64,000 bases of DNA from Castellaniella sp036379515 (GTDB lineage Bacteria > Pseudomonadota > Gammaproteobacteria > Burkholderiales > Burkholderiaceae_B), in NCBI RefSeq assembly GCF_036379515.1, contig NZ_DASVGN010000021.1:1-64000 (forward strand), given 5' to 3'. Shown piece after piece: positions 7,042 through 16,240 of this stretch. Every line of letters begins with the position of its first letter. Position 1 is the stretch's first letter. Below the pieces are notes generated by a model. That model ran no database searches, was not told where the DNA came from, and saw only the letters and a list, made by a program, of their open reading frames with translations. The position numbers and the translations under genes are program-made.

Positions 7042-10000
7042 CTACGCCTTTACCGCAAACCCCAGCGCTGGGTGCCAACGCCAGCCTTCCTGCTTGGCTG
7101 GCAGAATGGCACGCGCGTATTTCTGTGCAAACTGGTCAAGCGGCCAATCCATATCCTGTGCTTGGTCTACCATGAGCTGTGCAAAATCAATGCTTCCCCA
7201 GGGGCTGATACCTTCGCCCCGCACAGATGAATCAGGCAGCGGGGCACACTTGCTCAACGCCACAGGAACATAGAGTTCCTGGTATTTCCTCTCGCCGCCT
7301 TCGACCCGACACAGATGGGGATGATCATCAGCCTCACCCCACTGCCATACGACCTCCACCTCCTTGCGTGTCTGCATCCGAAATGGTTGCGCCTGCTGCA
7401 TGACAGCGGTAAGGCTGACCTCGTCTCGCAGCCAGAAGCTGGACGCGTTGAGACCGGGCGAGATCAGTGGCAGCATCTGTTGCTCCATCCTGACATGCTC
7501 CAGATCAACCAGATTTTTACTAGGATCGCGGTCAGATACAGACCTGGATGCGACACGGACGCGCGCGTCGACCGTCATGCCCCAACGCTCATCCAGCCAA
7601 GGGAGCAACAGCTTGCTGAGTTTGTGAGTTTGCAGCGGAAATTCCTGGCTCTCAAAACCGGGATGGCAGTAGGCAGGGCCACCTGGCTGGCGAAAATGCT
7701 TCAGATTGGTGTCGCACACCAGGAGATTGGGTTGAGTAGTCACCTTCTTGAGCCGATGACGCCACACACGGCCAGCCAATTGGATCAACGAACGCATCGA
7801 CGATGGCTCGACGACTGCCCAGTCATAATCATGGTCTCGCCCCACCTCTGTGACGGGTGAGCCCAATACAACAAAAAGCTGGTCCTGCGCATCGGTCGTA
7901 TCAATAGCCTGCCGAACCTCTGGCAAATCAAACACCGCCATTTCCTGCCGCCGATCCAGCACTCTATCCAACCGTTGCTCGATACAGGAACGCAGGAACA
8001 ATGGAAACTGCGAATGGTAAACGCACAGATGGATATGGACGCCTGGCCGTGCCGGCAGACGGAAAAGAGCCAACGCCACATCAAATAAAGGATTGATGTT
8101 CGCCATACGAACAAGGCCGAAGCTGATGCGCTTCCTGCTGCGAGGATCCTCACAACCATGCTGCCGGTGCAGAAGCAACGCAGCATCCCGCACTATGCGG
8201 GCAAACTCTGTCTGGCGATCAGATTTATCCAAACCTTGCAGCCCTTTCACGGGCAACAACCCTGCGCGACGCCGTACCGTCTGCTTCTCTAACTGCCGCA
8301 CTCGGGCAGAAACAAACTCCTGATGCCACTGATCAAAAGCCGCTTCGTCGGCGCAATCGGCATGATGCTGAGCAAACTCATCCACCCACATGCAGCAGAC
8401 GGTAGATGAATTCGAAGGCCGATCACCCCGGTTCTTCTCGAACCAGTGCCGCCCCTCTTGGTATGCCATGAACAGCCCTTTCACCAAAGCGGGCGGTAAC
8501 GTGGCCGACGATAGAAGCACCCTGGCCCCTAACAACCCCGCCCAGTGGACGAGGCGCGTCAGGGCCGGCAAATCATCGAGACCAAAATCGTCGGGTTCAT
8601 CAAGAACCAGATCTCCGGTCATCAGGCGCAACATGGGTGCAATCTGCCGACCACCCCGCAAACCTTCGGTAGCAGGGGTCAAATGGTCTACCGTGCACAC
8701 GAGTAAAGGCGCAATGAGCAATTTTCGCGCCTCAGGATCACTACCCAATTGCGTCAGGGCCGGATGCTGGTCGTTACCCTCGTACACCACATGAGTGGTC
8801 TCATCGAGCAGGGCTTGACGAGACGCCGACCCGCTCTCCTCAGCCTGTTGCTCGTAAAATTCGAACAAGTCACGGCTGGCGGCGCCCCCAACCCGGATGG
8901 CAAGTTCATCATCGCCAAGGCCCAGATCGCGCTGAAAGCTGCGTCCCGTTTGCAAGGTCAGCGTCCGCAGGCCAATGGCGAACGCACAGCGCAGCCCTTG
9001 TAACGGATCCGCCAACGCGTTCATGATCCGGGCATTGCCCAGGGTTTTACCGCAGCCGGTGGATGCCATATTGACGATGAACGCACCTTGTTCGCTGGCC
9101 CGCATACGCAAACCAGCCGCCAAGTCGGCAGATCTGTCCTGCCATCGAAACGCTGCATTGGCACTACGTTTTTTCAGACCACGATGCCCAATCAAGTGGG
9201 GCAATTGTCGGCCCAGTGTGGGCAACGAATGCACGAGCCGACTTGCATTCAACTCGACCCCCAGAAGGTGCTCGTCCAATGGTTGCAGCAAGTGCGATCG
9301 ACCAGCAGGGTCCCGAGCCGTGTTCGCGAACAGAGGGAACCCCTTTTCTCCCGTAACCCTCAGCGTGGGGTCTTCCAGGCTGGAATAATAGTGATCACTC
9401 AACATGAGCGACAGCCGCGAGACATGCATGATGAACGGATCGCTCAGGCTGCTGGCACCGCCTTCCAGGTTCTGGAGCAAATCCCGCGCAAACCGAGCCG
9501 CCCGCTTTCGCCACTTCACTGTACGAACGGGAAGCCCACTCGGGAAGGTCCAATAGGGGGCGATCTCACCCCGCGAGCACCGGGCTATAGCCTCATCCCA
9601 GGGTTCATTCCAATCTGCATCAACCTGACTGAGCAGTTCATCCAACTCTTCACCGCGCATGCCCAGAATGAATCGCCCGTGCCAGAGCCTATCGACTTTC
9701 AACTCTGTTCGGCTATAGGGCAATGCAGGCAGGCGATGATGCGTCAGCACCAGCCAGGCCACTGCCTGAGCCAAGGGTGGCAAGCCACGGCCACTTGCCG
9801 CAAATGGCTTGTCAGTTCTGGCAACCTCATCCAGCCCGTCACATAACAACCTTCCTCCGTTGCGATCAAGCCAGATGGCCTCGAAAAGGTGACCATCCAC
9901 AGCGCCTTCAGCGCCATCAACCAAGTGCTGCAGCCAGCCGACATCATCATCGGAGCCGACGAAGGCTTGAAACAACCGAACCGAAGTCCACTCGTGGCGA

Positions 10001-10440
10001 TAGCGATTTCTTTCGCGTGCCCCACGGCCATTCAGCCGATCCTGGAAGGACTGGCTGGCCTTGCCCAAATCGTGCAGCAGCGCAGCCAACGCGGTGAGGC
10101 TGCGAATCGTTCTCAAGCTGTGCCAGTCATTCTCGTCATCACGGCGCAGGACATCGCTTTCTGTCTCATTCGTGGGGACGGCACCCTCAGCATTGAATTG
10201 ACGCGCATCACCAACGATCCACAACAACTCGCTGTGATCCTTGCTACGAATCCAGTGGCAGGCTACGGCCGTATTCTTGCGCGCCGTCTTCCGCAACAAC
10301 TTGCGCAGCGTGTCCAGACCTGCCTGTGTAATGGATGTCTGCCAGGTGCGCTCGCCTCTGCGCTCGGCAAACTGATCCAGAATCCGTCTCGTCTCCACCA
10401 ACGCCCGCTTGTTGCATTGGGAAACCAGCAGCACGTTCAT
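7042..10440 (-). CDS. cas3: Cas2/3 fusion nuclease-helicase of subtype I-F
   Basis: An 1132-residue protein that degrades target DNA after Csy recruitment and, with Cas1, integrates spacers. The first ~90 residues are a Cas2-like domain (start MNVLLVSQCN). An HD nuclease domain follows with HD at residues 123-124 in LAALLHDLGKAS and THHRLP near 233. The helicase part has Walker A STGCGKT (460-466), a DEAD-like box LDEPD (613-617), motif III SSATLP and motif VI QLAGRVWRHR. A Cas2-Cas3 fusion is specific to type I-F. The ATG overlaps the cas1 stop by 4 bp (ATGA), so the two are cotranscribed. All catalytic motifs are present. Confidence 0.97.
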   Translation of the reverse strand: MNVLLVSQCNKRALVETRRILDQFAERRGERTWQTSITQAGLDTLRKLLRKTARKNTAVACHWIRSKDHSELLWIVGDARQFNAEGAVPTNETESDVLRRDDENDWHSLRTIRSLTALAALLHDLGKASQSFQDRLNGRGARERNRYRHEWTSVRLFQAFVGSDDDVGWLQHLVDGAEGAVDGHLFEAIWLDRNGGRLLCDGLDEVARTDKPFAASGRGLPPLAQAVAWLVLTHHRLPALPYSRTELKVDRLWHGRFILGMRGEELDELLSQVDADWNEPWDEAIARCSRGEIAPYWTFPSGLPVRTVKWRKRAARFARDLLQNLEGGASSLSDPFIMHVSRLSLMLSDHYYSSLEDPTLRVTGEKGFPLFANTARDPAGRSHLLQPLDEHLLGVELNASRLVHSLPTLGRQLPHLIGHRGLKKRSANAAFRWQDRSADLAAGLRMRASEQGAFIVNMASTGCGKTLGNARIMNALADPLQGLRCAFAIGLRTLTLQTGRSFQRDLGLGDDELAIRVGGAASRDLFEFYEQQAEESGSASRQALLDETTHVVYEGNDQHPALTQLGSDPEARKLLIAPLLVCTVDHLTPATEGLRGGRQIAPMLRLMTGDLVLDEPDDFGLDDLPALTRLVHWAGLLGARVLLSSATLPPALVKGLFMAYQEGRHWFEKNRGDRPSNSSTVCCMWVDEFAQHHADCADEAAFDQWHQEFVSARVRQLEKQTVRRRAGLLPVKGLQGLDKSDRQTEFARIVRDAALLLHRQHGCEDPRSRKRISFGLVRMANINPLFDVALALFRLPARPGVHIHLCVYHSQFPLFLRSCIEQRLDRVLDRRQEMAVFDLPEVRQAIDTTDAQDQLFVVLGSPVTEVGRDHDYDWAVVEPSSMRSLIQLAGRVWRHRLKKVTTQPNLLVCDTNLKHFRQPGGPAYCHPGFESQEFPLQTHKLSKLLLPWLDERWGMTVDARVRVASRSVSDRDPSKNLVDLEHVRMEQQMLPLISPGLNASSFWLRDEVSLTAVMQQAQPFRMQTRKEVEVVWQWGEADDHPHLCRVEGGERKYQELYVPVALSKCAPLPDSSVRGEGISPWGSIDFAQLMVDQAQDMDWPLDQFAQKYARAILPAKQEGWRWHPALGFAVKA

Positions 10441-11441
10441 CCCACGTCACCTTGACGCGTGGTCGCGGCGTCCATCTGCTTTCCCACTTTTAGAGCAATT
10501 TCTTTGACGGAATCGATCATGAAATCCAGAGATTCGCTACGTGTCAGCGTTTCAATACAACTCCGGCGAAACTGCTGCTCGTCATCCCCCTGCATTGCCG
10601 ACAAGAAAGCCTGAGGCAAAATACTGGCGTCCTTTACCAGGTCAGCGACATCAAACACCAAGCCCCCTCGGCGGGTCTTGCCATGGAGGACGGCCAGGCC
10701 ATGAGGCAGGCCTAACACCCAACAGGCAGTGGCCCCCAACCCATAGGCAAGGTAATTACCGTGATCAAGGAAACGGTTGGCTGGATCGGTTCCCACGCCC
10801 CGCTTTGCACGCGCAAAGTCGCCATAACCGACTGTGTCCACTGCGAGCTTGAATAGTGCCTTGGTCAGTCGAGCCTCTTCCGTCAGCAGTTCAGTGGTGT
10901 CGGCGGCCCGCTCAATTCCCTGGTTTGCCTGCGTACAAAGCGAGTCCAAGCGTCCAGTGTCCACATCAAACCCAGCATCACGCAAGCTACGGTCGACCCA
11001 TTCCCTTGCCAGACGACCGAGCCGCAAGACCTGTAAGGACTTGGCTGCCTTTAATCTCAAGGCGTCGTCGAACCAAAAGTGGACCCAGGCCTGCAAGTAT
11101 TCCGTCGGACGATATTCACTTTGGGGGCTCAGCCAAGCGACCTCCACATCTACCTCATTGGCAGAAAACAGAGGTGTACCACCCCCACCGCAGAAACCGA
11201 CCAATACCCCGGCCTTCGCGAGCTCCCGCATGGCCGCCTGCGTAATCGAGGTTCCCGTCCCCAGCAGAAGGCTGGTAGTGTTGGCGATTGGAATGTTCCA
11301 GTAAAGGGAACGTTTTCCCGCATCGGTCACGTACTCGACACGCCCGCCGTTCACCAGGACGCGACAATGCTCCAGATAGTAAATATTGGCCCGCTTGGAG
11401 TGCAGGATGGTCTTGAGGTCGGATGCCGCAATATTGTCCAT
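10437..11441 (-). CDS. cas1: Cas1 integrase of subtype I-F
   Basis: A 334-residue metal-dependent integrase that inserts spacers with the Cas2 part of Cas2/3. Family segments include the N-terminal LKTILHSKRANIYYLEHCRV, the acidic helix with Glu188/Glu189 in LTEEARLTKALFKL, and the C-terminal catalytic region with His253 in LHGKTRRGG and the aspartates in FDVADLVKDA. The Met start at 11441 (MDNIAASDLK) fits I-F Cas1 proteins. It is the first gene of a cas1-cas2/3 transcript that ends against higBA. Upstream lies an unrelated toxin-antitoxin relic. Confidence 0.97.
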   Translation of the reverse strand: MDNIAASDLKTILHSKRANIYYLEHCRVLVNGGRVEYVTDAGKRSLYWNIPIANTTSLLLGTGTSITQAAMRELAKAGVLVGFCGGGGTPLFSANEVDVEVAWLSPQSEYRPTEYLQAWVHFWFDDALRLKAAKSLQVLRLGRLAREWVDRSLRDAGFDVDTGRLDSLCTQANQGIERAADTTELLTEEARLTKALFKLAVDTVGYGDFARAKRGVGTDPANRFLDHGNYLAYGLGATACWVLGLPHGLAVLHGKTRRGGLVFDVADLVKDASILPQAFLSAMQGDDEQQFRRSCIETLTRSESLDFMIDSVKEIALKVGKQMDAATTRQGDVG

Positions 11442-11501
11442 ATGAGGCTTGTAACACCACGATGGCCCAGGGGCGATTCGCGTTAACCCGCCAACTGGCG
11501 T

Positions 11502-11675
11502 TCACTCGTCCTGAGACGACGACGGCCACTGTCGCGCAGCATGCAATACACGCAAGACCACGATGGCATCGCCTTCGATCCGATAGACCATGATGTAGTT
11601 TGGTCGCACGACGACTTCACGAGTGCCGGACACGCGCCCCGCGCCGTAAAGCCAGGCTCGCCAGTCAACCCTCAC
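11502..11675 (-). pseudogene. N-terminally deleted RelE/ParE-family toxin
   Basis: A 57-codon frame starting at a GTG that overlaps the antitoxin stop as GTGA. From about residue 11 it reads GAGRVSGTREVVVRPNYIMV, then YRIEGDAIVVLRVLHAARQW, which is the C-terminal half of RelE/ParE toxins. Typical members have about 40 more residues between the start (here MRVDW) and the GRVSGTRE block. I infer an internal in-frame deletion that removed the N-terminal helices, leaving the toxin probably inactive. A truncated but functional variant cannot be excluded. Confidence 0.75.
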
Positions 11676-12133
11676 ACGTGCCCTTGCGCGATGCGCTTAC
11701 GCAAATCGGCGCGCTTCTTGGCAAAATGCGCATCCACCTCTTCGCCTGAGATGTTCGGGTGGGGATCGTCGATACCTGCCTGGACACTGGCACGGAACCG
11801 GCGGTCATAAGCGGCAGCTTCATGAGCCTGTTTCAAGCGTGCAGTCGTATCAGGGCGCTGGACTCGCGCGGACCCGTCGCGCGTATAGTTCGTAGCATCC
11901 AGATGATCAATATTCACGATCGATAGCTCGTCTCTCAGGTATTGCACGCAAGAGTCCAGGCTCCGCCACGTGCGTGCCTTATCCGAGCGCTGAGTACCCA
12001 AAAGCTTTTTCGTCGTCCCAACCTGCAGCATCACTGACCAGCCGCCAGGCTGACCCACAATCGCGGCACCCGCAACGGCATTGGCCCGCACCAGCTGACG
12101 GGCCACATCGGTCCCTATCGTGTAGGTATGCAT
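11672..12133 (-). CDS. Putative antitoxin partner of the truncated RelE/ParE toxin
   Basis: A 153-residue protein. The C-terminal part (RASVQAGIDDPHPNISGEEV, then DAHFAKKRADLRKRIA) is like the toxin-wrapping tail of RelB/ParD-type antitoxins. The N-terminal ~90 residues (MHTYTIGTDVARQLV..., LDSCVQYLRDELSI) I do not recognise; they may be the DNA-binding or dimerisation part. ATG 12133 is preferred to a TTG at 12148. Its stop overlaps the start of the toxin remnant by 4 bp, as in intact toxin-antitoxin operons. The pair lies just upstream of cas1 on the same strand, so it could share transcription with cas1. Confidence 0.65.
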   Translation of the reverse strand: MHTYTIGTDVARQLVRANAVAGAAIVGQPGGWSVMLQVGTTKKLLGTQRSDKARTWRSLDSCVQYLRDELSIVNIDHLDATNYTRDGSARVQRPDTTARLKQAHEAAAYDRRFRASVQAGIDDPHPNISGEEVDAHFAKKRADLRKRIAQGHV

Positions 12134-12338
12134 GACGCACCCTATCAAACCTTATACAGGAACGCCGTTCAGCTCGTAAAGTTCGACATGGTTCTCGGGC
12201 TCCCCACACCTGCAGCCCAATGCCGGTGAGAAGCCCACACGCGCCAAACGTCACGATCTTCCCACGATGAGTCCCTCGGCGATAGACGATAAGATAATAT
12301 TGTCCCGCCTCCAATCCTTGCAGACACGCACCCCACGC

Positions 12339-14924
12339 ATGACCACCACAGACCTCTCCGGCCACACGCCCATGATGCAGCAATACCTGAAGCTCAAGGC
12401 GCAGGCGGGGTCGCACCTGCTGTTCTACCGCATGGGCGACTTCTACGAGATGTTCTACGAAGATGCGGAACGGGGGGCGCGGCTATTGAACCTCACCCTG
12501 ACCAAGCGAGGCTCGTCCAATGGCGCACCAATTCCCATGGCCGGGGTTCCTTACCACTCCATGGAAGGCTACCTGGCGCGCCTGGTGGCGCTGGGCGAAT
12601 CGATTGCCATCTGCGAGCAGATCGGCGACCCTGCCACCAGCAAGGGGCCCGTCGAACGCAAGATCGTGCGGGTGGTCACCCCTGGCACTCTGACGGAAGA
12701 CGCACTGCTACCCGCCAAGGACGACCGCATCATTGCGGCCTGGGTGGCTGGGCGCACGCACGGACGAGAGGCGGTGGGGCTCGCCTGGATGAATCTGGCC
12801 AACGGCAGCTTCAAGACCTGCGAAACGACCCCCGAGCTTCTGGATACGGAATTAAGCCGGATCACGCCAGCCGAGCTGGTTTGTCCGGAGCAATCCCAGG
12901 CTCCCGACACACGCGCAGCGCTCAGCCGCGTTCCCGACTGGCACTTTGACGAGGACGGCGCGCGCGATACGCTGCTGCGCCACTTCGGCGTGTCGGACGT
13001 GGGCGCGTTTGGCCTGAGCCACCTGCCCCTGGCCATGCGGGCCTCGGGCGCGCTGCTGCGATACGTAGGCAACACGCAGGCCCAGGCGCTCAGCCACGTG
13101 CATGGACTGGCGGTGGACGCAGGCGGCGACTACGTCGTGTTGGACCCCGCAACGCGCCGCAACCTGGAACTCACCGAAACCCTCAGCGGCGCCGAAGGCC
13201 CTACACTCTTCAGCACGCTGGATCACTGCTGCACGCCAATGGGCAGCCGGCAATTGCGCCGCTGGCTGCAGGCTCCGTTGCGCACCAATCCGGAAGCCCA
13301 GGCCCGGCAAGATGCCATCCGCCAGCTGGTGCCACAAGACGATGGCAGTCCGGACGCAGGCTTGCACACGCTGCAAACCCGGCTACGCGCACTTCCCGAT
13401 CTCGAACGCATGGCCACACGCCTGGCATTGGGCACCATCCGCCCGCGCGAACTGGCCAGCCTGCGCGACGCCCTGGCCCTGCTCCCCGAGCTGGCACAAG
13501 AAGCGCGAAGCATACTCACCCCCCAAGGGCTGCTGGATGACAGTTTGCGCGACGTACCGGTGGACGAGGCTCTGCAAGTTTTGCTCGTACGCAGCATCGC
13601 GGAAGAGCCCGCGTTGACGATACGCGACGGGGGTGTGATTGCCGGAGGCTACGACACCGAGCTCGACGAGTTGCGTCAACTGGCGGGCGACAATGGCTCG
13701 TTCCTGATGGACATCGAATCCCGCGAACGCGAGCGTACCGGCATCAGCAATCTGCGCGTGGAATACAACCGCGTTCACGGGTTTTTCATCGAGGTGACCC
13801 GCGGCCAGGCCGACAAGGTTCCCGACGACTACCGACGCCGACAAACGCTCAAGAACGCCGAGCGCTATATCACGCCCGAACTCAAAGCCTGGGAAGACAA
13901 AATCCTTTCGGCGCGAGACAGAGGCTTGGCGCGAGAAAAACTTTTATTCGACCAGGTGCTGGAGCAAGCCCGGGCCCATGCGGCGGATCTGGCACGTAGC
14001 GCGGCCGCGCTGGCCCAAATCGACGCGCTGGCCGCACTGGCCCAGCATGCACGAGAAAGCGGCTGGACGGCACCGACCCTGTGCGAGGACAGCCGCCTCG
14101 ATATCGAGGCCGGGCGTCATCCCGTCGTGGAGCACACCATCGAAGGATTTACACCCAATGACTGCACGCTGTTCGACGAGCGGCGGATGCTGCTGGTCAC
14201 CGGTCCCAACATGGGGGGCAAATCCACCTATATGCGGCAGGTGGCGCTGATTGCGCTGCTCGCGCGCACCGGCAGCTACGTGCCTGCCACAGCAGCTACG
14301 GTAGGCCCGCTGGACCGCATTTTCACGCGCATCGGTGCTGCAGACGATCTGGCGGGTGGGCGCTCGACCTTCATGATGGAGATGATGGAGGCCAGCGTCA
14401 TTCTGGCAGCTGCCACGCCGCGCAGCCTGGTGCTCATGGACGAGATCGGACGCGGAACCTCGACCTACGATGGCCTGGCACTGGCCTGGGCCATCGCACA
14501 CCGGCTGCTGACTCACAACCGGGCTCTGGTGCTGTTTGCGACACACTACTTTGAAATGACCCGGCTGCCCGAGAAGACGCACGGGGTAGCCAATATCCAC
14601 CTGGCAGCAGCCGACTCCCCGGACGGCGTCGTCTTTCTGCACGAGGTGCGCCCTGGGCCCGCCAGCCAGAGCTATGGCCTGCACGTCGCACAACGCGCGG
14701 GCATTCCGCCCGTGGTCATCCGCCATGCCCAGAAGGAGCTGGCCGAACTCGAAGCCCGCAACCGCGCAGATTCGCAGCTGGCGCTTTTCGTCGAACGAGT
14801 CGAAGACGAAACCGGAGACAGCGAAGAACCGCTGCGCACGGCCCTGCGGACCCTGGACCCTGATACCCTGAGCCCGCGCGAGGCCCTGGAGCTCCTCTAC
14901 CAGCTGCGCCGAGATTTCCTGTAG
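12339..14924 (+). CDS. mutS: DNA mismatch repair protein MutS
   Basis: An 861-residue mismatch-recognition ATPase. The N-terminal mismatch-binding motif is in FYRMGDFYEMFYEDA (Phe-x-Glu), followed by connector and lever domains. The C-terminal ATPase shows Walker A TGPNMGGKSTYMRQ, Walker B LVLMDEIGRGTSTYDG and the LFATHYFE switch. The start MTTTDLSGHTPMMQQYLKLK at 12339 is the usual MutS N-terminus; the frame stays open to 12267 but those residues are not family-like. It marks the right boundary of the CRISPR/toxin region. mutL is also present in this window at 35210-37075. Confidence 0.98.
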   Translation: MTTTDLSGHTPMMQQYLKLKAQAGSHLLFYRMGDFYEMFYEDAERGARLLNLTLTKRGSSNGAPIPMAGVPYHSMEGYLARLVALGESIAICEQIGDPATSKGPVERKIVRVVTPGTLTEDALLPAKDDRIIAAWVAGRTHGREAVGLAWMNLANGSFKTCETTPELLDTELSRITPAELVCPEQSQAPDTRAALSRVPDWHFDEDGARDTLLRHFGVSDVGAFGLSHLPLAMRASGALLRYVGNTQAQALSHVHGLAVDAGGDYVVLDPATRRNLELTETLSGAEGPTLFSTLDHCCTPMGSRQLRRWLQAPLRTNPEAQARQDAIRQLVPQDDGSPDAGLHTLQTRLRALPDLERMATRLALGTIRPRELASLRDALALLPELAQEARSILTPQGLLDDSLRDVPVDEALQVLLVRSIAEEPALTIRDGGVIAGGYDTELDELRQLAGDNGSFLMDIESRERERTGISNLRVEYNRVHGFFIEVTRGQADKVPDDYRRRQTLKNAERYITPELKAWEDKILSARDRGLAREKLLFDQVLEQARAHAADLARSAAALAQIDALAALAQHARESGWTAPTLCEDSRLDIEAGRHPVVEHTIEGFTPNDCTLFDERRMLLVTGPNMGGKSTYMRQVALIALLARTGSYVPATAATVGPLDRIFTRIGAADDLAGGRSTFMMEMMEASVILAAATPRSLVLMDEIGRGTSTYDGLALAWAIAHRLLTHNRALVLFATHYFEMTRLPEKTHGVANIHLAAADSPDGVVFLHEVRPGPASQSYGLHVAQRAGIPPVVIRHAQKELAELEARNRADSQLALFVERVEDETGDSEEPLRTALRTLDPDTLSPREALELLYQLRRDFL

Positions 14925-14957
14925 CCTGTGAGGCAACGCACATTGGGAGCATCCACC

Positions 14958-16160
14958 ATGTACTCGCTGACTCGCCCGCCTGCCCTGGATCGCCCTACCC
15001 CGTTGCTCGGTGGATTGACGCCGCACGAATTCATGCGCGACTACTGGCAAAAGAAGCCGCTGTTGATACGACAGGCGTTCCCGGAATTCAAAGCACCGCT
15101 GACGCTCGCAGAAGTCCAGACACTCGCTCGCCGCGACGAGGTCGAATCCCGGCTGATCCGACAGACCGATCGCGGGTGGACACTCAAGCGCGGACCCTTT
15201 CGCCGCTTGCCCGCGCTCAGCCAGCCGCGATGGACTCTGCTCGTTCAAAGTGTGGACCTGCACGACGACGACACGGCGGCACTCTTGCGGCTATTTCGCT
15301 TCATCCCGGATGCGCGGCTGGACGATGCGATGATCAGCATCGCCAGCGACGGCGGAGGCGTGGGACCGCACTACGACAGCTACGACGTCTTTCTGATTCA
15401 AGCACACGGCCGCCGCCGCTGGCGCACCAGCCAACAGGAAGACCGCAGTCTGGTCCCTGGGCTACCCCTCAAGATCTTGGCCGATTTTCGTCCAGAAGCA
15501 GACGAGATCCTGGAACCCGGCGACATGCTGTATCTGCCGCCCAATGCCTGCCACGACGGCATCGCAGTGGGAGGGGACTGCATGACCATCTCGATCGGGT
15601 TCCGAGTCCCCAACGAGGCAACATTGGCTCGCGGGCTTCTGGAATCGGCCGCCGATCAGGTCTCGGCGCAACATCTGGGTGATACGGGCCTCTACGGGCA
15701 ACCGCCGCTACCCGCGGGAGATCTGTCCGCCTTGTATTCAGACGCCGGCGCGGCGCCCACGCACCATCCGGCTGAATTGCCGGACACCTTGGTGGCCGCC
15801 ACACTCGCGACACTGCACAAGATTCAGTTCAACGAGGCGGTGGCCGCACGCTTCCTGGGCCAATGGCTGACCAGCCTGCCCAACAACGCCTTCTTCGATC
15901 CGGCTGAAACCCCGCCCACGCTGGTGGACGAGATCCCGGGCACGGGCACGCTGGTGCTGGATCGATGCACCCGCCTGATGTACTTCGGCGAAGAGCTCTT
16001 CATCAACGGCGAAGTGGCGCCACTGCCAGCCCAGGCGGAGCTCAAGACCCTGGCGGACTCGCGCCAATTGGGCCCCATCGCGCTGCAGCGGCTTGCGCCA
16101 GAGGCTCGAGCCATGATCGACGAATGGCTCCAGGAAGGCTGGGCACACTGGCAGATATGA
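14958..16160 (+). CDS. roxA: Ribosomal protein L16 arginine hydroxylase, cupin family (RoxA/YcfD)
   Basis: A 400-residue JmjC-type Fe(II)/2-oxoglutarate oxygenase; the family hydroxylates an arginine of ribosomal protein uL16. The N-terminus LGGLTPHEFMRDYWQKKPLL is typical of YcfD. The metal site HYDSYDVFL (His-x-Asp) and the following EPGDMLYLPPNACHDG strand with the distal His are present. The start at 14958 has GGGAG 8 bp upstream. It follows mutS by 33 bp on the same strand and may be cotranscribed. A strong hairpin terminator follows. Confidence 0.88.
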   Translation: MYSLTRPPALDRPTPLLGGLTPHEFMRDYWQKKPLLIRQAFPEFKAPLTLAEVQTLARRDEVESRLIRQTDRGWTLKRGPFRRLPALSQPRWTLLVQSVDLHDDDTAALLRLFRFIPDARLDDAMISIASDGGGVGPHYDSYDVFLIQAHGRRRWRTSQQEDRSLVPGLPLKILADFRPEADEILEPGDMLYLPPNACHDGIAVGGDCMTISIGFRVPNEATLARGLLESAADQVSAQHLGDTGLYGQPPLPAGDLSALYSDAGAAPTHHPAELPDTLVAATLATLHKIQFNEAVAARFLGQWLTSLPNNAFFDPAETPPTLVDEIPGTGTLVLDRCTRLMYFGEELFINGEVAPLPAQAELKTLADSRQLGPIALQRLAPEARAMIDEWLQEGWAHWQI

Positions 16161-16185
16161 GCGCCCTCTGGCGATCACGCAAATG

Positions 16186-16218
16186 AAAAAAGGCCTCACC
16201 CAGTTGGGTGAGGCCTTT
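16186..16218. terminator. Bidirectional intrinsic terminator between roxA and bamC
   Basis: An 11-bp perfect inverted repeat, AGGCCTCACCC (16191-16201) and GGGTGAGGCCT (16206-16216), with loop AGTT, preceded by an A run and followed by TTT. It serves the convergent genes roxA and bamC. Confidence 0.9.
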
Positions 16219-16240
16219 GACATGATGCAAGGTACCGGCG

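Noticed and set aside
11445..11501. A repeat or mini-CRISPR copy upstream of cas1
   Set aside because: Checked for the hairpin core CTGCCGCACAGGCAG on both strands; none is present, so only the csy1 side has a regulatory unit.
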